From CAKOSP01 sp964370755 (lineage in GTDB: Bacteria > Bacillota_I > Bacilli_A > RF39 > UBA660): a stretch of 64,000 nt of DNA. This document shows, one piece after another, positions 26,636 to 33,960 of the stretch. The translations under genes were made by a program, and so were the position numbers. The DNA lies in assembly GCA_964370755.1 (NCBI GenBank), contig CAYJKL010000001.1, positions 32,412 through 96,411 of the forward strand, read 5' to 3'. Positions within the stretch are counted from its first letter, which is position 1, and each line of letters begins with the position of its first letter. Under the pieces are notes generated by a model, which was not told the DNA's origin, did not search any database, and worked only from the letters and a program-made list of their open reading frames with translations.

Positions 26636-26650
26636 TATTTTCCAAAAATA
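26636..26650. promoter_or_regulatory. Degenerate nbs-like site
   Basis: TATTTTCCAAAAATA keeps the ends of the palindrome but lost the CCCGGG centre; TTATGTAAAC lies four bases upstream, the same spacing as at sites 1 and 3. Confidence 0.4.
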
Positions 26651-26962
26651 AGTTAAGTTCTCTTATCAATATTTAATGATATATACCTGGCAAAATTTGT
26701 GTTTTTAAATAATATTATGTAAACCAAATTCTTAAGCTAGCTAATGCTCTTTTGTTTATTCTTATTTTTTTTAAAGTAGCTTAATATATTTCATTATTTA
26801 TTTATAATTTGAATGATAGATATGTATTATAATTTCAATTATTCGTTTTTAAATTTATTATATATTTCTATTATAATATATTTTTTAAATTATTAGTTAT
26901 ATATATTAACAGATTGATCTTTCGTATTTATTATAGTATATATCCTTAATTTTTACGAACAA

Positions 26963-26978
26963 TGTTCCACGTGGAACA
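26963..26978. promoter_or_regulatory. parS site 1
   Basis: TGTTCCACGTGGAACA, perfectly palindromic; symmetry extends to 26 bp (26958-26983) and seven T follow, so it could also fold as a terminator. Confidence 0.95.
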
Positions 26979-27077
26979 TTGTTTTTTTGTTGTATGTGTT
27001 ATATATTGATATATTTTATGTATATTGATTCAAATTTTCTTGGCTAGTAGTTATATAATTCATTAAAATATATTCAA

Positions 27078-27093
27078 TGTTCCACGTGGAACA
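27078..27093. promoter_or_regulatory. parS site 2
   Basis: Identical 16-bp core, symmetry 24 bp. TGTTGATAA follows at 27099. Confidence 0.95.
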
Positions 27094-27216
27094 TTGAGTG
27101 TTGATAACTTATACATATATTATTTGAGTTAAATATATATTTAATGTTGTTTTATTTTATTTATTTGTTAATAAAATCACCATTTTTGTAACTTTATATA
27201 CTTTTGATGCGTTTGA

Positions 27217-27232
27217 TGTTCCACGTGGAACA
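27217..27232. promoter_or_regulatory. parS site 3
   Basis: Identical core; arms GATG/CATC replace the AATG/CATT of the others, keeping symmetry (20 bp). Confidence 0.95.
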
Positions 27233-27324
27233 TCATGTTTATAATGCATTTTTTTAGTCTGTTATTTTAATTATAATATTTCAGTGTTAATAAATCCTAT
27301 CTATTTTTTTTATTACGATTACAA

Positions 27325-27340
27325 TGTTCCACGTGGAACA
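27325..27340. promoter_or_regulatory. parS site 4
   Basis: Identical core, symmetry 22 bp. Confidence 0.95.
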
Positions 27341-27420
27341 TTGGTTATTTTTGTTGGTAACTTTCTCAATATAATTGAGTGTTATTATATTTTTTTGCCT
27401 AATTTACGCGGAAAATTCAA

Positions 27421-27436
27421 TGTTCCACGTGGAACA
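27421..27436. promoter_or_regulatory. parS site 5
   Basis: Identical core, symmetry 18 bp. TGTTGATAA follows at 27443. Confidence 0.95.
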
Positions 27437-27535
27437 TCAGCTTGTTGATAACTTATTTTCATGTTCTTTTTTTGATATATTAAATTAATGTTAATAAGTT
27501 TCCTATAAAATTTAAATAGTATTTTTTTCTTTATA

Positions 27536-27551
27536 TGTTCCACGTGGAACA
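27536..27551. promoter_or_regulatory. parS site 6
   Basis: Identical core, symmetry 18 bp. TGTTGATAA follows at 27557. Confidence 0.95.
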
Positions 27552-27641
27552 TTAAGTGTTGATAAGTTTTATAACGAGAATGTTTTATTATAGATTATTT
27601 TGTGTTAATAATATAGTTAAGTATTTAGTATTTCAAAACAA

Positions 27642-27657
27642 TGTTCCACGTGGAACA
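27642..27657. promoter_or_regulatory. parS site 7
   Basis: Identical core, symmetry 26 bp (27637-27662). TGTTAATAA overlaps its right flank at 27659. Confidence 0.95.
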
Positions 27658-27731
27658 TTGTTAATAATTATCGAATTACTGCACTTTATGTGTATATTTT
27701 CTTTATTTTATGGCGATTTTATGTTTTTTTC

Positions 27732-27760
27732 TTGTTTTTCAATGTTAATTATGATATAAT
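27732..27760 (+). promoter_or_regulatory. Promoter of the SRP RNA
   Basis: TTGTTT and TATAAT are 17 bp apart, with an extended TGA before the -10; the RNA would begin about seven bases downstream. Confidence 0.75.
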
Positions 27761-27766
27761 TTATAC

Positions 27767-27843
27767 GTGCAACAAATATATTGTAATCTGGTCAGGATCG
27801 GAAGATAGCAGCCACGTCAATCCCTATTTGTGTGCACTTTTTT
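27767..27843 (+). ncRNA. ffs: Signal recognition particle RNA, small type
   Basis: The Ffh-binding core is intact: GGTCAGG, a GGAA tetraloop and AGCAGCC (27790-27814). Outward, ATTG/CAAT, ACAAAT/ATTTGT and GTGCA/TGCAC pair to form one long hairpin of about 77 nt; a T run follows. There is no Alu domain, so this is the short form, unlike the 6S-sized scRNA of Bacillus. It lies upstream of tadA instead of between tadA and dnaX. The RNA joins Ffh to target membrane proteins co-translationally. Confidence 0.92.
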
Positions 27844-27856
27844 TATAGGAGAATTT

Positions 27857-28270
27857 ATGAATTATATGTTGGAGGCTTTGAATGAAGCAAAATTAGCTTT
27901 TTTAGAAGATGAGGTGCCTGTAGGTGCTGTTTTGGTTAAAAATGGCGAAATAATTGTGAAAAAACATAATGATCGTGAGAAAAATAATAATATACTTAGT
28001 CATGCTGAAATAATGTGTATAATTGAAGCTAATAAAATTGAAAAAACTTGGAAATTGTATGATTATGATTTATATGTAACTTTAAAACCATGTTCTATGT
28101 GTGAAGCTGTTATAAAACAAGCAAGAATTAAAAATGTTTACTATTTATCTGATAAATTAGAAATTAAAAATGATTACAACCGAACAAATGTTTGTAAAAT
28201 GAATTTATCAGATGATTTATTGACTGAGTATCATCAGATTTTGTCTGATTTCTTTAAAAATAAGCGATAA
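27857..28270 (+). CDS. tadA: tRNA adenosine(34) deaminase
   Basis: A 137-residue zinc deaminase: HAEI (catalytic Glu) near residue 55 and PCSMC near residue 82. It converts wobble A34 of tRNA-Arg to inosine. I start at ATG 27857 after ATAGGAG; an upstream in-frame codon at 27830 lies in the SRP RNA. It is short for TadA, mostly through a trimmed C-terminus. Confidence 0.93.
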   Translation: MNYMLEALNEAKLAFLEDEVPVGAVLVKNGEIIVKKHNDREKNNNILSHAEIMCIIEANKIEKTWKLYDYDLYVTLKPCSMCEAVIKQARIKNVYYLSDKLEIKNDYNRTNVCKMNLSDDLLTEYHQILSDFFKNKR

Positions 28271-28356
28271 ATTTTAATATTTTGATAAATTTGCTTATTG
28301 TGTAGACTTATTTGTGTCAATTTGATAAAATTATATTGATGGGAGTTAGGGGTAAT

Positions 28357-29937
28357 ATGAGTTATAAAGTATTATATAGAAAATATAGACCTGATGATTT
28401 TTCTACTTTAGTTGGTCAGGAAAATATTGTTAGAATTTTAAAAAATAGTGTTGATAACAACAAGCTTTCTCATGCGTATATTTTTTCTGGTCCTAGAGGG
28501 ACTGGTAAGACTAGTTCTGCTAAAATATTTGCTAAGTGTGTTAATTGTTTATCACTTGAAAATGGAAATCCATGTAATAAATGTGAGAATTGTTTAAATT
28601 ATGAGAATAGTAATGATATTATAGAGATAGATGCTGCATCTAATAATGGTGTTGATGAGATGCGTGAAATTATAAATAATATTAAATTGTCTCCAAATTT
28701 TTTGAAGTATAAAGTTTATATTGTTGATGAAGTTCATATGCTTAGCCAAAGTGCTTTTAATGCCCTTTTACTTACACTTGAGGAACCTCCTAGTCATGTT
28801 ATCTTTATACTTGCTACTACTAATATTGAGAGTGTTCCAATTACTATTATGTCTAGATGTCAAAGATTTGATTTTAAGAAAATTGATCTAAATGTTATTG
28901 TAAGAAGAATAAATGATATATGTAAGGAAGAAAATATTGAAATTACTGAAGATGCTGCTATTGAAATAGCTAGAGTTTCTGATGGTGGTATGAGAGATTC
29001 ACTTAGTTTACTTGATCAGTTGTCTAAAAGTAATCAGAAAATTGATTTAAATATGGTTACTGATTCAGTAGGAAATATTTCTTTAAAATCAATAAATCTT
29101 ATTTTGGATGCGATTGAAGATAATGATTTTAGTAAAGTTATAGATTTGTTAGATGAATTTTCTTTAAAATCTGTTGATTATAAGCTTTTAATTAAGGGGC
29201 TTATAGATCAAAGTGCGTTGCGTGTTAAAAATATGCTAATTAATAATAAGCAAGATAGATTAAGTACTTCAGATTATAAGAAACTTGTATTTGATTTAAC
29301 TGATTGTATGAATAAGATTAATGTTAATGTTAATGTTTATTCACTTTTAACTGTACTTTTGATGACTTATATGGACACTAAAAATATTGTTATAGCTGAA
29401 AGTAGTGTTGTTAAGAATGTTGAAGCAAATGCTAGTTTAAACAAAAAAATTGATGATAGTTCAGTTTTAGTTCTTGATAAAGATGCTGATTTTAATAAGA
29501 ATTTTGATGAAATTAAAAAAATTCGTGTAAATAATTGTTTTGTTAATGTTTCTAAAGATGAAAAGAATAAACAGTTACAAAATTGGGGTAATTTTAAAGA
29601 TGATGTTAGTAAACAACTAAGAGGTATTGTAGTAGATTCTGATGTTGCTATGGCATCAAAGGAAATTATTGTGATTCATTCTAGTAGTGTTAATGATGTC
29701 GAAGAATTGTTTAATAATATAGATAATATAGAAGAACAATTTAATAAACTTAATAAAAGTTTATTTAAATTTGTATTTTTGACTAGTGATGAATGGAAGA
29801 ATTTATCGTCAGACTATGTTAAAAACATTAAAAATGGTGTAAAATATAATTATATCGAAGAGAAGAATGAAAAAATAGATGAATTGTCAGCTATTGCTAG
29901 TGATATTTTCGATAGTGCTATTATAGAGGAAGGATGA
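28357..29937 (+). CDS. dnaX: DNA polymerase III subunit gamma/tau
   Basis: A 526-residue clamp-loader ATPase: MSYKVLYRKYRP start, Walker A GPRGTGKTSSAKIFAK, a Cys4 zinc module (CVNC...CNKCENC), Walker B with DEVHML and the SRC arginine finger. The C-terminal third is divergent and may form the tau part binding PolC. I start at ATG 28357 after AGGGGT. Followed by ebfC-recR, the standard Bacillus order. Confidence 0.95.
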   Translation: MSYKVLYRKYRPDDFSTLVGQENIVRILKNSVDNNKLSHAYIFSGPRGTGKTSSAKIFAKCVNCLSLENGNPCNKCENCLNYENSNDIIEIDAASNNGVDEMREIINNIKLSPNFLKYKVYIVDEVHMLSQSAFNALLLTLEEPPSHVIFILATTNIESVPITIMSRCQRFDFKKIDLNVIVRRINDICKEENIEITEDAAIEIARVSDGGMRDSLSLLDQLSKSNQKIDLNMVTDSVGNISLKSINLILDAIEDNDFSKVIDLLDEFSLKSVDYKLLIKGLIDQSALRVKNMLINNKQDRLSTSDYKKLVFDLTDCMNKINVNVNVYSLLTVLLMTYMDTKNIVIAESSVVKNVEANASLNKKIDDSSVLVLDKDADFNKNFDEIKKIRVNNCFVNVSKDEKNKQLQNWGNFKDDVSKQLRGIVVDSDVAMASKEIIVIHSSSVNDVEELFNNIDNIEEQFNKLNKSLFKFVFLTSDEWKNLSSDYVKNIKNGVKYNYIEEKNEKIDELSAIASDIFDSAIIEEG

Positions 29938-29943
29938 TATATA

Positions 29944-30237
29944 ATGAATATGCAAAGTTTAATGCAACAAGCACAAAAAATGCAAAAAGATATTGCAAAA
30001 AAACAAGATGAACTTGAGAAAATGGAGTTTGCTGGTTCTAGTGAACTAGTTGATTTAGTTATGAAAGGTGACCATAAGATTGCTAAAGTTTCTATTAAAT
30101 CTGAATCACTTGATAAAGATGATATCGAAGTTTTAGAAGACATGATTGTTATAGCGTATAATGATGCTTTATCTAAACTAAATAAAGAAACTGAAAGTAA
30201 AATGGGTGCTTATAGTAAAATGGGCGGAATGTTTTAA
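29944..30237 (+). CDS. ebfC: YbaB/EbfC nucleoid-associated protein
   Basis: A 97-residue protein, N-terminal long helix (QSLMQQAQKMQKDIAKKQDELEKME) followed by a small beta sheet, as in the YbaB/EbfC dimer, which binds DNA without strong specificity. It lies between dnaX and recR, as almost everywhere. The tail is Met/Gly-rich (MGAYSKMGGMF), typical. Confidence 0.94.
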   Translation: MNMQSLMQQAQKMQKDIAKKQDELEKMEFAGSSELVDLVMKGDHKIAKVSIKSESLDKDDIEVLEDMIVIAYNDALSKLNKETESKMGAYSKMGGMF

Positions 30238-30239
30238 TA

Positions 30240-30842
30240 ATGGTTTATCCAGAAACATTGCAAAAATTAATTAATTTTTATAAGAAATTTCCTGGTGTAG
30301 GTGAGAAAAGTGCTGAAAGGATGGCGCTTGCTACTATAGAATTTAGTGATGAGGATATTGAAGATGCTTCTGAAGTATTTTTGTTGGCAAAACAAAATTT
30401 AAAGAAATGTCAGATATGTGGTCATATTACTGATGATGAAACTTGTAGTATTTGTCATAGTGGCACAAGGAATAAAAATGTTATTTGTGTTATTGAGGAT
30501 TATAAAAGTGTTTTTGCATTTGAGAAAGCGGGTAATTATAATGGTGTTTATCACGTTTTAAATGGGCTGATAAGTCCGATTAATAATGTTTCGCCTGAAG
30601 ATATTAACTTATCTTCTTTAATTAAAAGAGTTTCTCAGATGGAAAACGTAGAATTAATTCTTGCGTTAAAGTCATCTATAGAGGGTGAAACTACAACGCT
30701 TTATATTAAAAAGATATTTGAAAAAGAAAATGTTACTATTTCTAGACTATCTTATGGACTTCCGATGGGTGCAGAAATAGATTATTTAGATATTATGACA
30801 TTAGATAAAGCTTTAGAAGATAGAAAAAAGATCTCTGAATAA
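30240..30842 (+). CDS. recR: Recombination protein RecR
   Basis: A 200-residue protein: N-terminal helix-hairpin-helix (FYKKFPGVGEKSAERMAL), a Cys4 zinc finger (CQICGHITDDETCSICHSG) and a Toprim domain starting VICVIEDYKSV. It clamps DNA and helps RecF/RecO load RecA. It starts two bases after the ebfC stop. Confidence 0.97.
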   Translation: MVYPETLQKLINFYKKFPGVGEKSAERMALATIEFSDEDIEDASEVFLLAKQNLKKCQICGHITDDETCSICHSGTRNKNVICVIEDYKSVFAFEKAGNYNGVYHVLNGLISPINNVSPEDINLSSLIKRVSQMENVELILALKSSIEGETTTLYIKKIFEKENVTISRLSYGLPMGAEIDYLDIMTLDKALEDRKKISE

Positions 30843-30886
30843 GTATAATTAAGTAGTATTTTCATATAATTTTTTAGAGGAAAGAT

Positions 30887-31072
30887 ATGAAAATATTTAT
30901 TAAAAAATTTTTGAAACAATTTGTTCTAGCGTTTGCTATGTTGTATGCGCTTAATTTATTGTTAGTGAATTTAGATGTATTTATTCCAATTAACGCAATT
31001 ACTGTTGCCGTTACTACTTTTTTAGGACCTTTTGGAGCTGTATCTTTAGTTATTTTATCTTATATGATCTAG
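30887..31072 (+). CDS. bofA: BofA-family sporulation membrane protein
   Basis: A 61-residue, two-helix membrane protein; the C-terminal half IPINAITVAVTTFLGPFG resembles the BofA consensus (IPxNxxTxxxxxFLGxPG). BofA holds the SpoIVFB protease inactive until the forespore signals, controlling pro-sigmaK processing. It lies after recR as in Bacillus. It is shorter than Bacillus BofA (87 residues), lacking the first helix. GAGGAAAG is the ribosome binding site. Confidence 0.8.
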   Translation: MKIFIKKFLKQFVLAFAMLYALNLLLVNLDVFIPINAITVAVTTFLGPFGAVSLVILSYMI

Positions 31073-31082
31073 ATAGGAGATT

Positions 31083-31952
31083 ATGATAAGTAAAAACTTT
31101 GATAAGTTAATACATGATTTTGAGAGTGATAAATTTGCTCATGCATACTTGATTGAAACAAACAATCAAGATTTTTGTGTTGAAGAACTGAAATATTTAG
31201 TTAAGCATTTGTCGTGTTTAGATAATTTTAGTCCAGATTGTGATAAATGTTCTATATGTAAAATGATAGATAATGATGAAGCTTTAAATTTATTTATCGT
31301 TGGTCCTGATGGAATGTTTATTAAGAAGGAACAGATTTTAGAACTAAAGAAAAAGTGTCTAGTAAAGCCTGATCTTGCTAAAAATAATGTCTATATAATT
31401 AAACAAACAGAAAAACTTAATTCATCATCTGCTAATACTATGCTTAAGTTTGTTGAAGAACCTTACGATAATACAATTGGTTTTTTTATTACTAATAATA
31501 AAGAGAATGTTATCAACACTATAAAAAGTAGATGTCAAATACTAAGTGTCAAATATGATAATGCAACTATATATCAAGAGTTGGGAATTAGTAAAGAAGA
31601 ATTTGATTTTCATGTTGATAACATACGTTACTACTTACTAGAAATAATTAATAATAAAAATGATTCTATTTTAATTAATAAAACTATATTAAATGATATT
31701 TATTTAGAAAAAAATCAAGCATATATATTATTTAAAATAGTTTTAGATATATATGATAGTGTTTTTTATTATATTTGTGGTAAAAATGTGATAAAATATG
31801 ATGGATTTGAGAAATTATATGAGGAAAATTTGGAATATGTTGTTAAAATTAAGGAAATTTTAGTAAAATTATTAAACGATATGAATTATAATGCTAAAAT
31901 TGATTTATTATTTGATAGATTTGTGATAGAAATGGGAGAAGTAAATGACTAA
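31083..31952 (+). CDS. holB: DNA polymerase III delta' subunit
   Basis: A 289-residue clamp-loader subunit: AHAYLIE start, a Cys zinc module (CDKCSICKMI), KLNSSSANTMLKFVEEP and IKSRCQIL. No functional Walker A, as expected for delta'. It works with DnaX to load the DnaN clamp. Starts after AGGAG, ends 8 bases inside ricT. Confidence 0.92.
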   Translation: MISKNFDKLIHDFESDKFAHAYLIETNNQDFCVEELKYLVKHLSCLDNFSPDCDKCSICKMIDNDEALNLFIVGPDGMFIKKEQILELKKKCLVKPDLAKNNVYIIKQTEKLNSSSANTMLKFVEEPYDNTIGFFITNNKENVINTIKSRCQILSVKYDNATIYQELGISKEEFDFHVDNIRYYLLEIINNKNDSILINKTILNDIYLEKNQAYILFKIVLDIYDSVFYYICGKNVIKYDGFEKLYEENLEYVVKIKEILVKLLNDMNYNAKIDLLFDRFVIEMGEVND

Positions 31953-32736
31953 TGTTTATGGAGTAAGTTTTAATAAAAATAGTAAAGTGTATTATTTTAA
32001 AACTGAACTAAAGTGTAGAATTGATGTTACTGTTATAGTAGAAACTGAAAAAGGTGAGCAGTTTGGGAAGATTGTTAGTGAAATTACAGATAAAAATAAA
32101 GCTAATAAGTTTAGTGATTTAAAAAAAATTATTAGAATTTCTACTAAAGATGATTATAAGGAACATTTAAGAAATATAAAGGATGCCGAAAAAGCATTAA
32201 AAAAATGTAGAGAAATTGCTGCTGAGCTTAATCTTGATATGAATTTTATAAGTGCTAATTATTCTTTTAGTAGAAGTCAACTGGTGTTTAATTTTTATGC
32301 AGATGAAAGAGTTGATTTTAGAGAACTTGCTAAAAAACTAGCAATGCTTTACAAAACGCGTATAGAACTTAGACAAGTTGGGGCAAGAGATAAAGCAAGA
32401 GAAGTTTCTGGTGAGGGTGTTTGTGGTCAAAAGTTGTGTTGTTCTAGATTTTTAAATCAAATGGAATCTGTTTCGATAAGTATGGCCAAAAATCAAAATT
32501 TAGCCCTTAATCCTTCTAAAATTAATGGAGCTTGTAATAGACTTCTTTGTTGTCTTGCTTACGAAGATGATAATTATACTGAAATAAGAAAAGAATTACC
32601 TAATATTGGATCAAGTATTAAATGTGGTAACAAAAATGGAACCGTTAGAAGTTTAAATATACTTAAAAATAGTTATATTGTTGATGTTAATGGGGAGAGA
32701 ATAGAAGTTAGTAATAATGAAAATAGTAAAAAATGA
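31945..32736 (+). CDS. ricT: PSP1-domain protein RicT (YaaT)
   Basis: A 263-residue PSP1/Tpl protein with the conserved Cys cluster: GEGVCGQKLCCSRFL and INGACNRLLCCLAYE. In Bacillus RicT forms the Fe-S Y-complex with YlbF and YmcA, directs RNase Y, and promotes sporulation and competence. Order holB-ricT-(yabA)-yabB is Bacillus-like, but yabA, the DnaA/DnaN-binding regulator of initiation, is absent here. Confidence 0.92.
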   Translation: MTNVYGVSFNKNSKVYYFKTELKCRIDVTVIVETEKGEQFGKIVSEITDKNKANKFSDLKKIIRISTKDDYKEHLRNIKDAEKALKKCREIAAELNLDMNFISANYSFSRSQLVFNFYADERVDFRELAKKLAMLYKTRIELRQVGARDKAREVSGEGVCGQKLCCSRFLNQMESVSISMAKNQNLALNPSKINGACNRLLCCLAYEDDNYTEIRKELPNIGSSIKCGNKNGTVRSLNILKNSYIVDVNGERIEVSNNENSKK

Positions 32737-33418
32737 TTTATTTGATTATAAGAATAGATATATTTATCAACATGAAAAAGGGTTTAAATTTTCTGTAGAT
32801 TCTCTTCTTTTAGCTGAATATGTAAATATTTTAAAAAAAGATAAGCTTTTAGTTGATTTTTGCACAGGTAACTGTGTTGTACCACTTGTAATATCTACTA
32901 AAAGTAGTATTAATATTATGGCTTTTGAAATTAGCGAGGAAGTTTATTCACTTGCTTTAAAATCTGTGAATTTAAATAATGTTGATAACATTGAGGTTAT
33001 TAACAGTGATATTAAAAGAGTTTTTGATTACTTAGGATATAATAGTGTAGATATTATTACGTGTAATCCGCCTTATTTTAAAATAGGTGAAAATATAAAT
33101 AATAGTAAGTTTAAAACTGATGCTAGACATGAAGTGTTGATAACTCTTGAAGATATTTTTTCGATTTCTACTAAACTATTGAGTAATAATGGTACTCTTT
33201 ATATGGTTCACAGAAAAGAAAGAATAGATGAAATAATTATTTTAGCTAATAAATTTAAGATGAATGTTAAAGAAGTAGTTTTTGTTAGTACTAGGAAAGA
33301 TAAAATTGGTTTGATACTTGTAAAATGTGTAAAAAATTCTAAGTTTGGAGTTAATATTACTTTGAAAAGTATTGAAAATTTAGAAACGTATCAAAATATG
33401 TTTAAGGAGGATAAATGA
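32717..33418 (+). CDS. TrmN6-like (YabB) tRNA adenine N6-methyltransferase
   Basis: A 233-residue SAM methyltransferase. KGFKFSVDSLLLAEYV is the TrmN6 N-terminal signature; LVDFCTGNCVVPLVI is the SAM motif; TCNPPYFKIG the catalytic NPPY. Members methylate A37 of tRNA-Val. It overlaps ricT by 20 bases and pth by four. The GIY-YIG and rsmI genes that follow yabB in Bacillus are missing. Confidence 0.9.
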   Translation: MKIVKNDLFDYKNRYIYQHEKGFKFSVDSLLLAEYVNILKKDKLLVDFCTGNCVVPLVISTKSSINIMAFEISEEVYSLALKSVNLNNVDNIEVINSDIKRVFDYLGYNSVDIITCNPPYFKIGENINNSKFKTDARHEVLITLEDIFSISTKLLSNNGTLYMVHRKERIDEIIILANKFKMNVKEVVFVSTRKDKIGLILVKCVKNSKFGVNITLKSIENLETYQNMFKEDK

Positions 33419-33957
33419 AATTAATAGTTGGTCTTGGTAATCCAGGAAAAAAATATGAAAATACAAGACATAATATAGGATTTAATATTGTTGATAACTA
33501 TGTTGGAAATATTAAGTGGCAAAATAAGTTTAATTCTTTGTATACTAAGATTAATGTTTTAGGTGAAGAAGTTATCTTTATTAAACCTGAAACTTTTATG
33601 AATTTATCTGGGGATTCTGTTGTTAAGTATGTAAATTATTTTGATATTAATATTAATGATATTTTAGTTATTCAAGATGACTTAGATATGTTAATAGGTA
33701 CTTATAAACTTAAAAAAGATTCATCTTCGGGTGGACATAATGGAATTAAATCCATTGAAAATGTACTTAAGAGTAAAAATTTTGCTAGACTAAAAGTAGG
33801 TATACTTGATGCTGATAAAAAAGATGTTGTTGATTTTGTTTTGGGTAGGTTTTCTAAAGAAGATTTGGAAAAAATATTTAGTGTAGATTATGATAAAATT
33901 ATTAACTTATTTATTAAGGAAGGATTTGAGAAGGCTATTAATACTTATAAGAGCTAG
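33415..33957 (+). CDS. pth: Peptidyl-tRNA hydrolase
   Basis: A 180-residue enzyme: KLIVGLGNPGKKYENTRHNI with Asn10 and catalytic His20, KPETFMNLSG and VIQDDLDM, SSGGHNGIKSI. It recycles peptidyl-tRNA dropped from ribosomes. AAGGAGG precedes the ATG, which overlaps the previous stop (ATGA). Order pth-mfd-spoVT is as in Bacillus, minus fin. Confidence 0.97.
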   Translation: MKLIVGLGNPGKKYENTRHNIGFNIVDNYVGNIKWQNKFNSLYTKINVLGEEVIFIKPETFMNLSGDSVVKYVNYFDININDILVIQDDLDMLIGTYKLKKDSSSGGHNGIKSIENVLKSKNFARLKVGILDADKKDVVDFVLGRFSKEDLEKIFSVDYDKIINLFIKEGFEKAINTYKS

Positions 33958-33960
33958 ATT

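Larger units (their letters stand above)
27099..27667 (-). repeat. Eight DnaA-box-like 9-mers interleaved with parS
   Basis: TGTTGATAA at 27099, 27443 and 27557; TGTTAATAA at 27166, 27285, 27489, 27603 and 27659. All eight have the same orientation (as TTAT(C/T)AACA on the minus strand), the same variant as in oriC. Four lie within 25 bases of a parS core. Confidence 0.6.
26378..27766. other. Non-coding origin-proximal array of nbs, parS and DnaA-box-like sites
   Basis: A 1.4-kb stretch between gyrA and the SRP RNA without a credible gene. Part one (26428-26724) holds Noc-type palindromes with a recurrent TTATGTAAAC-like 10-mer. A middle part (26725-26950) is plain AT-rich DNA in which I see nothing. 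Part two (26958-27667) alternates seven parS sites with DnaA-box-like 9-mers. It is probably a loading platform for Noc and ParB next to the origin. Confidence 0.85.

Noticed and set aside
26958..27662. Regularly spaced palindromes as a CRISPR array
   Set aside because: The repeats are 16-bp perfect palindromes identical to parS, spaced about 100-140 bp, with no cas genes.
27556..27759. A 67-codon ORF inside the parS array
   Set aside because: No ribosome binding site, it runs through parS site 7, and its composition is that of random AT-rich DNA.
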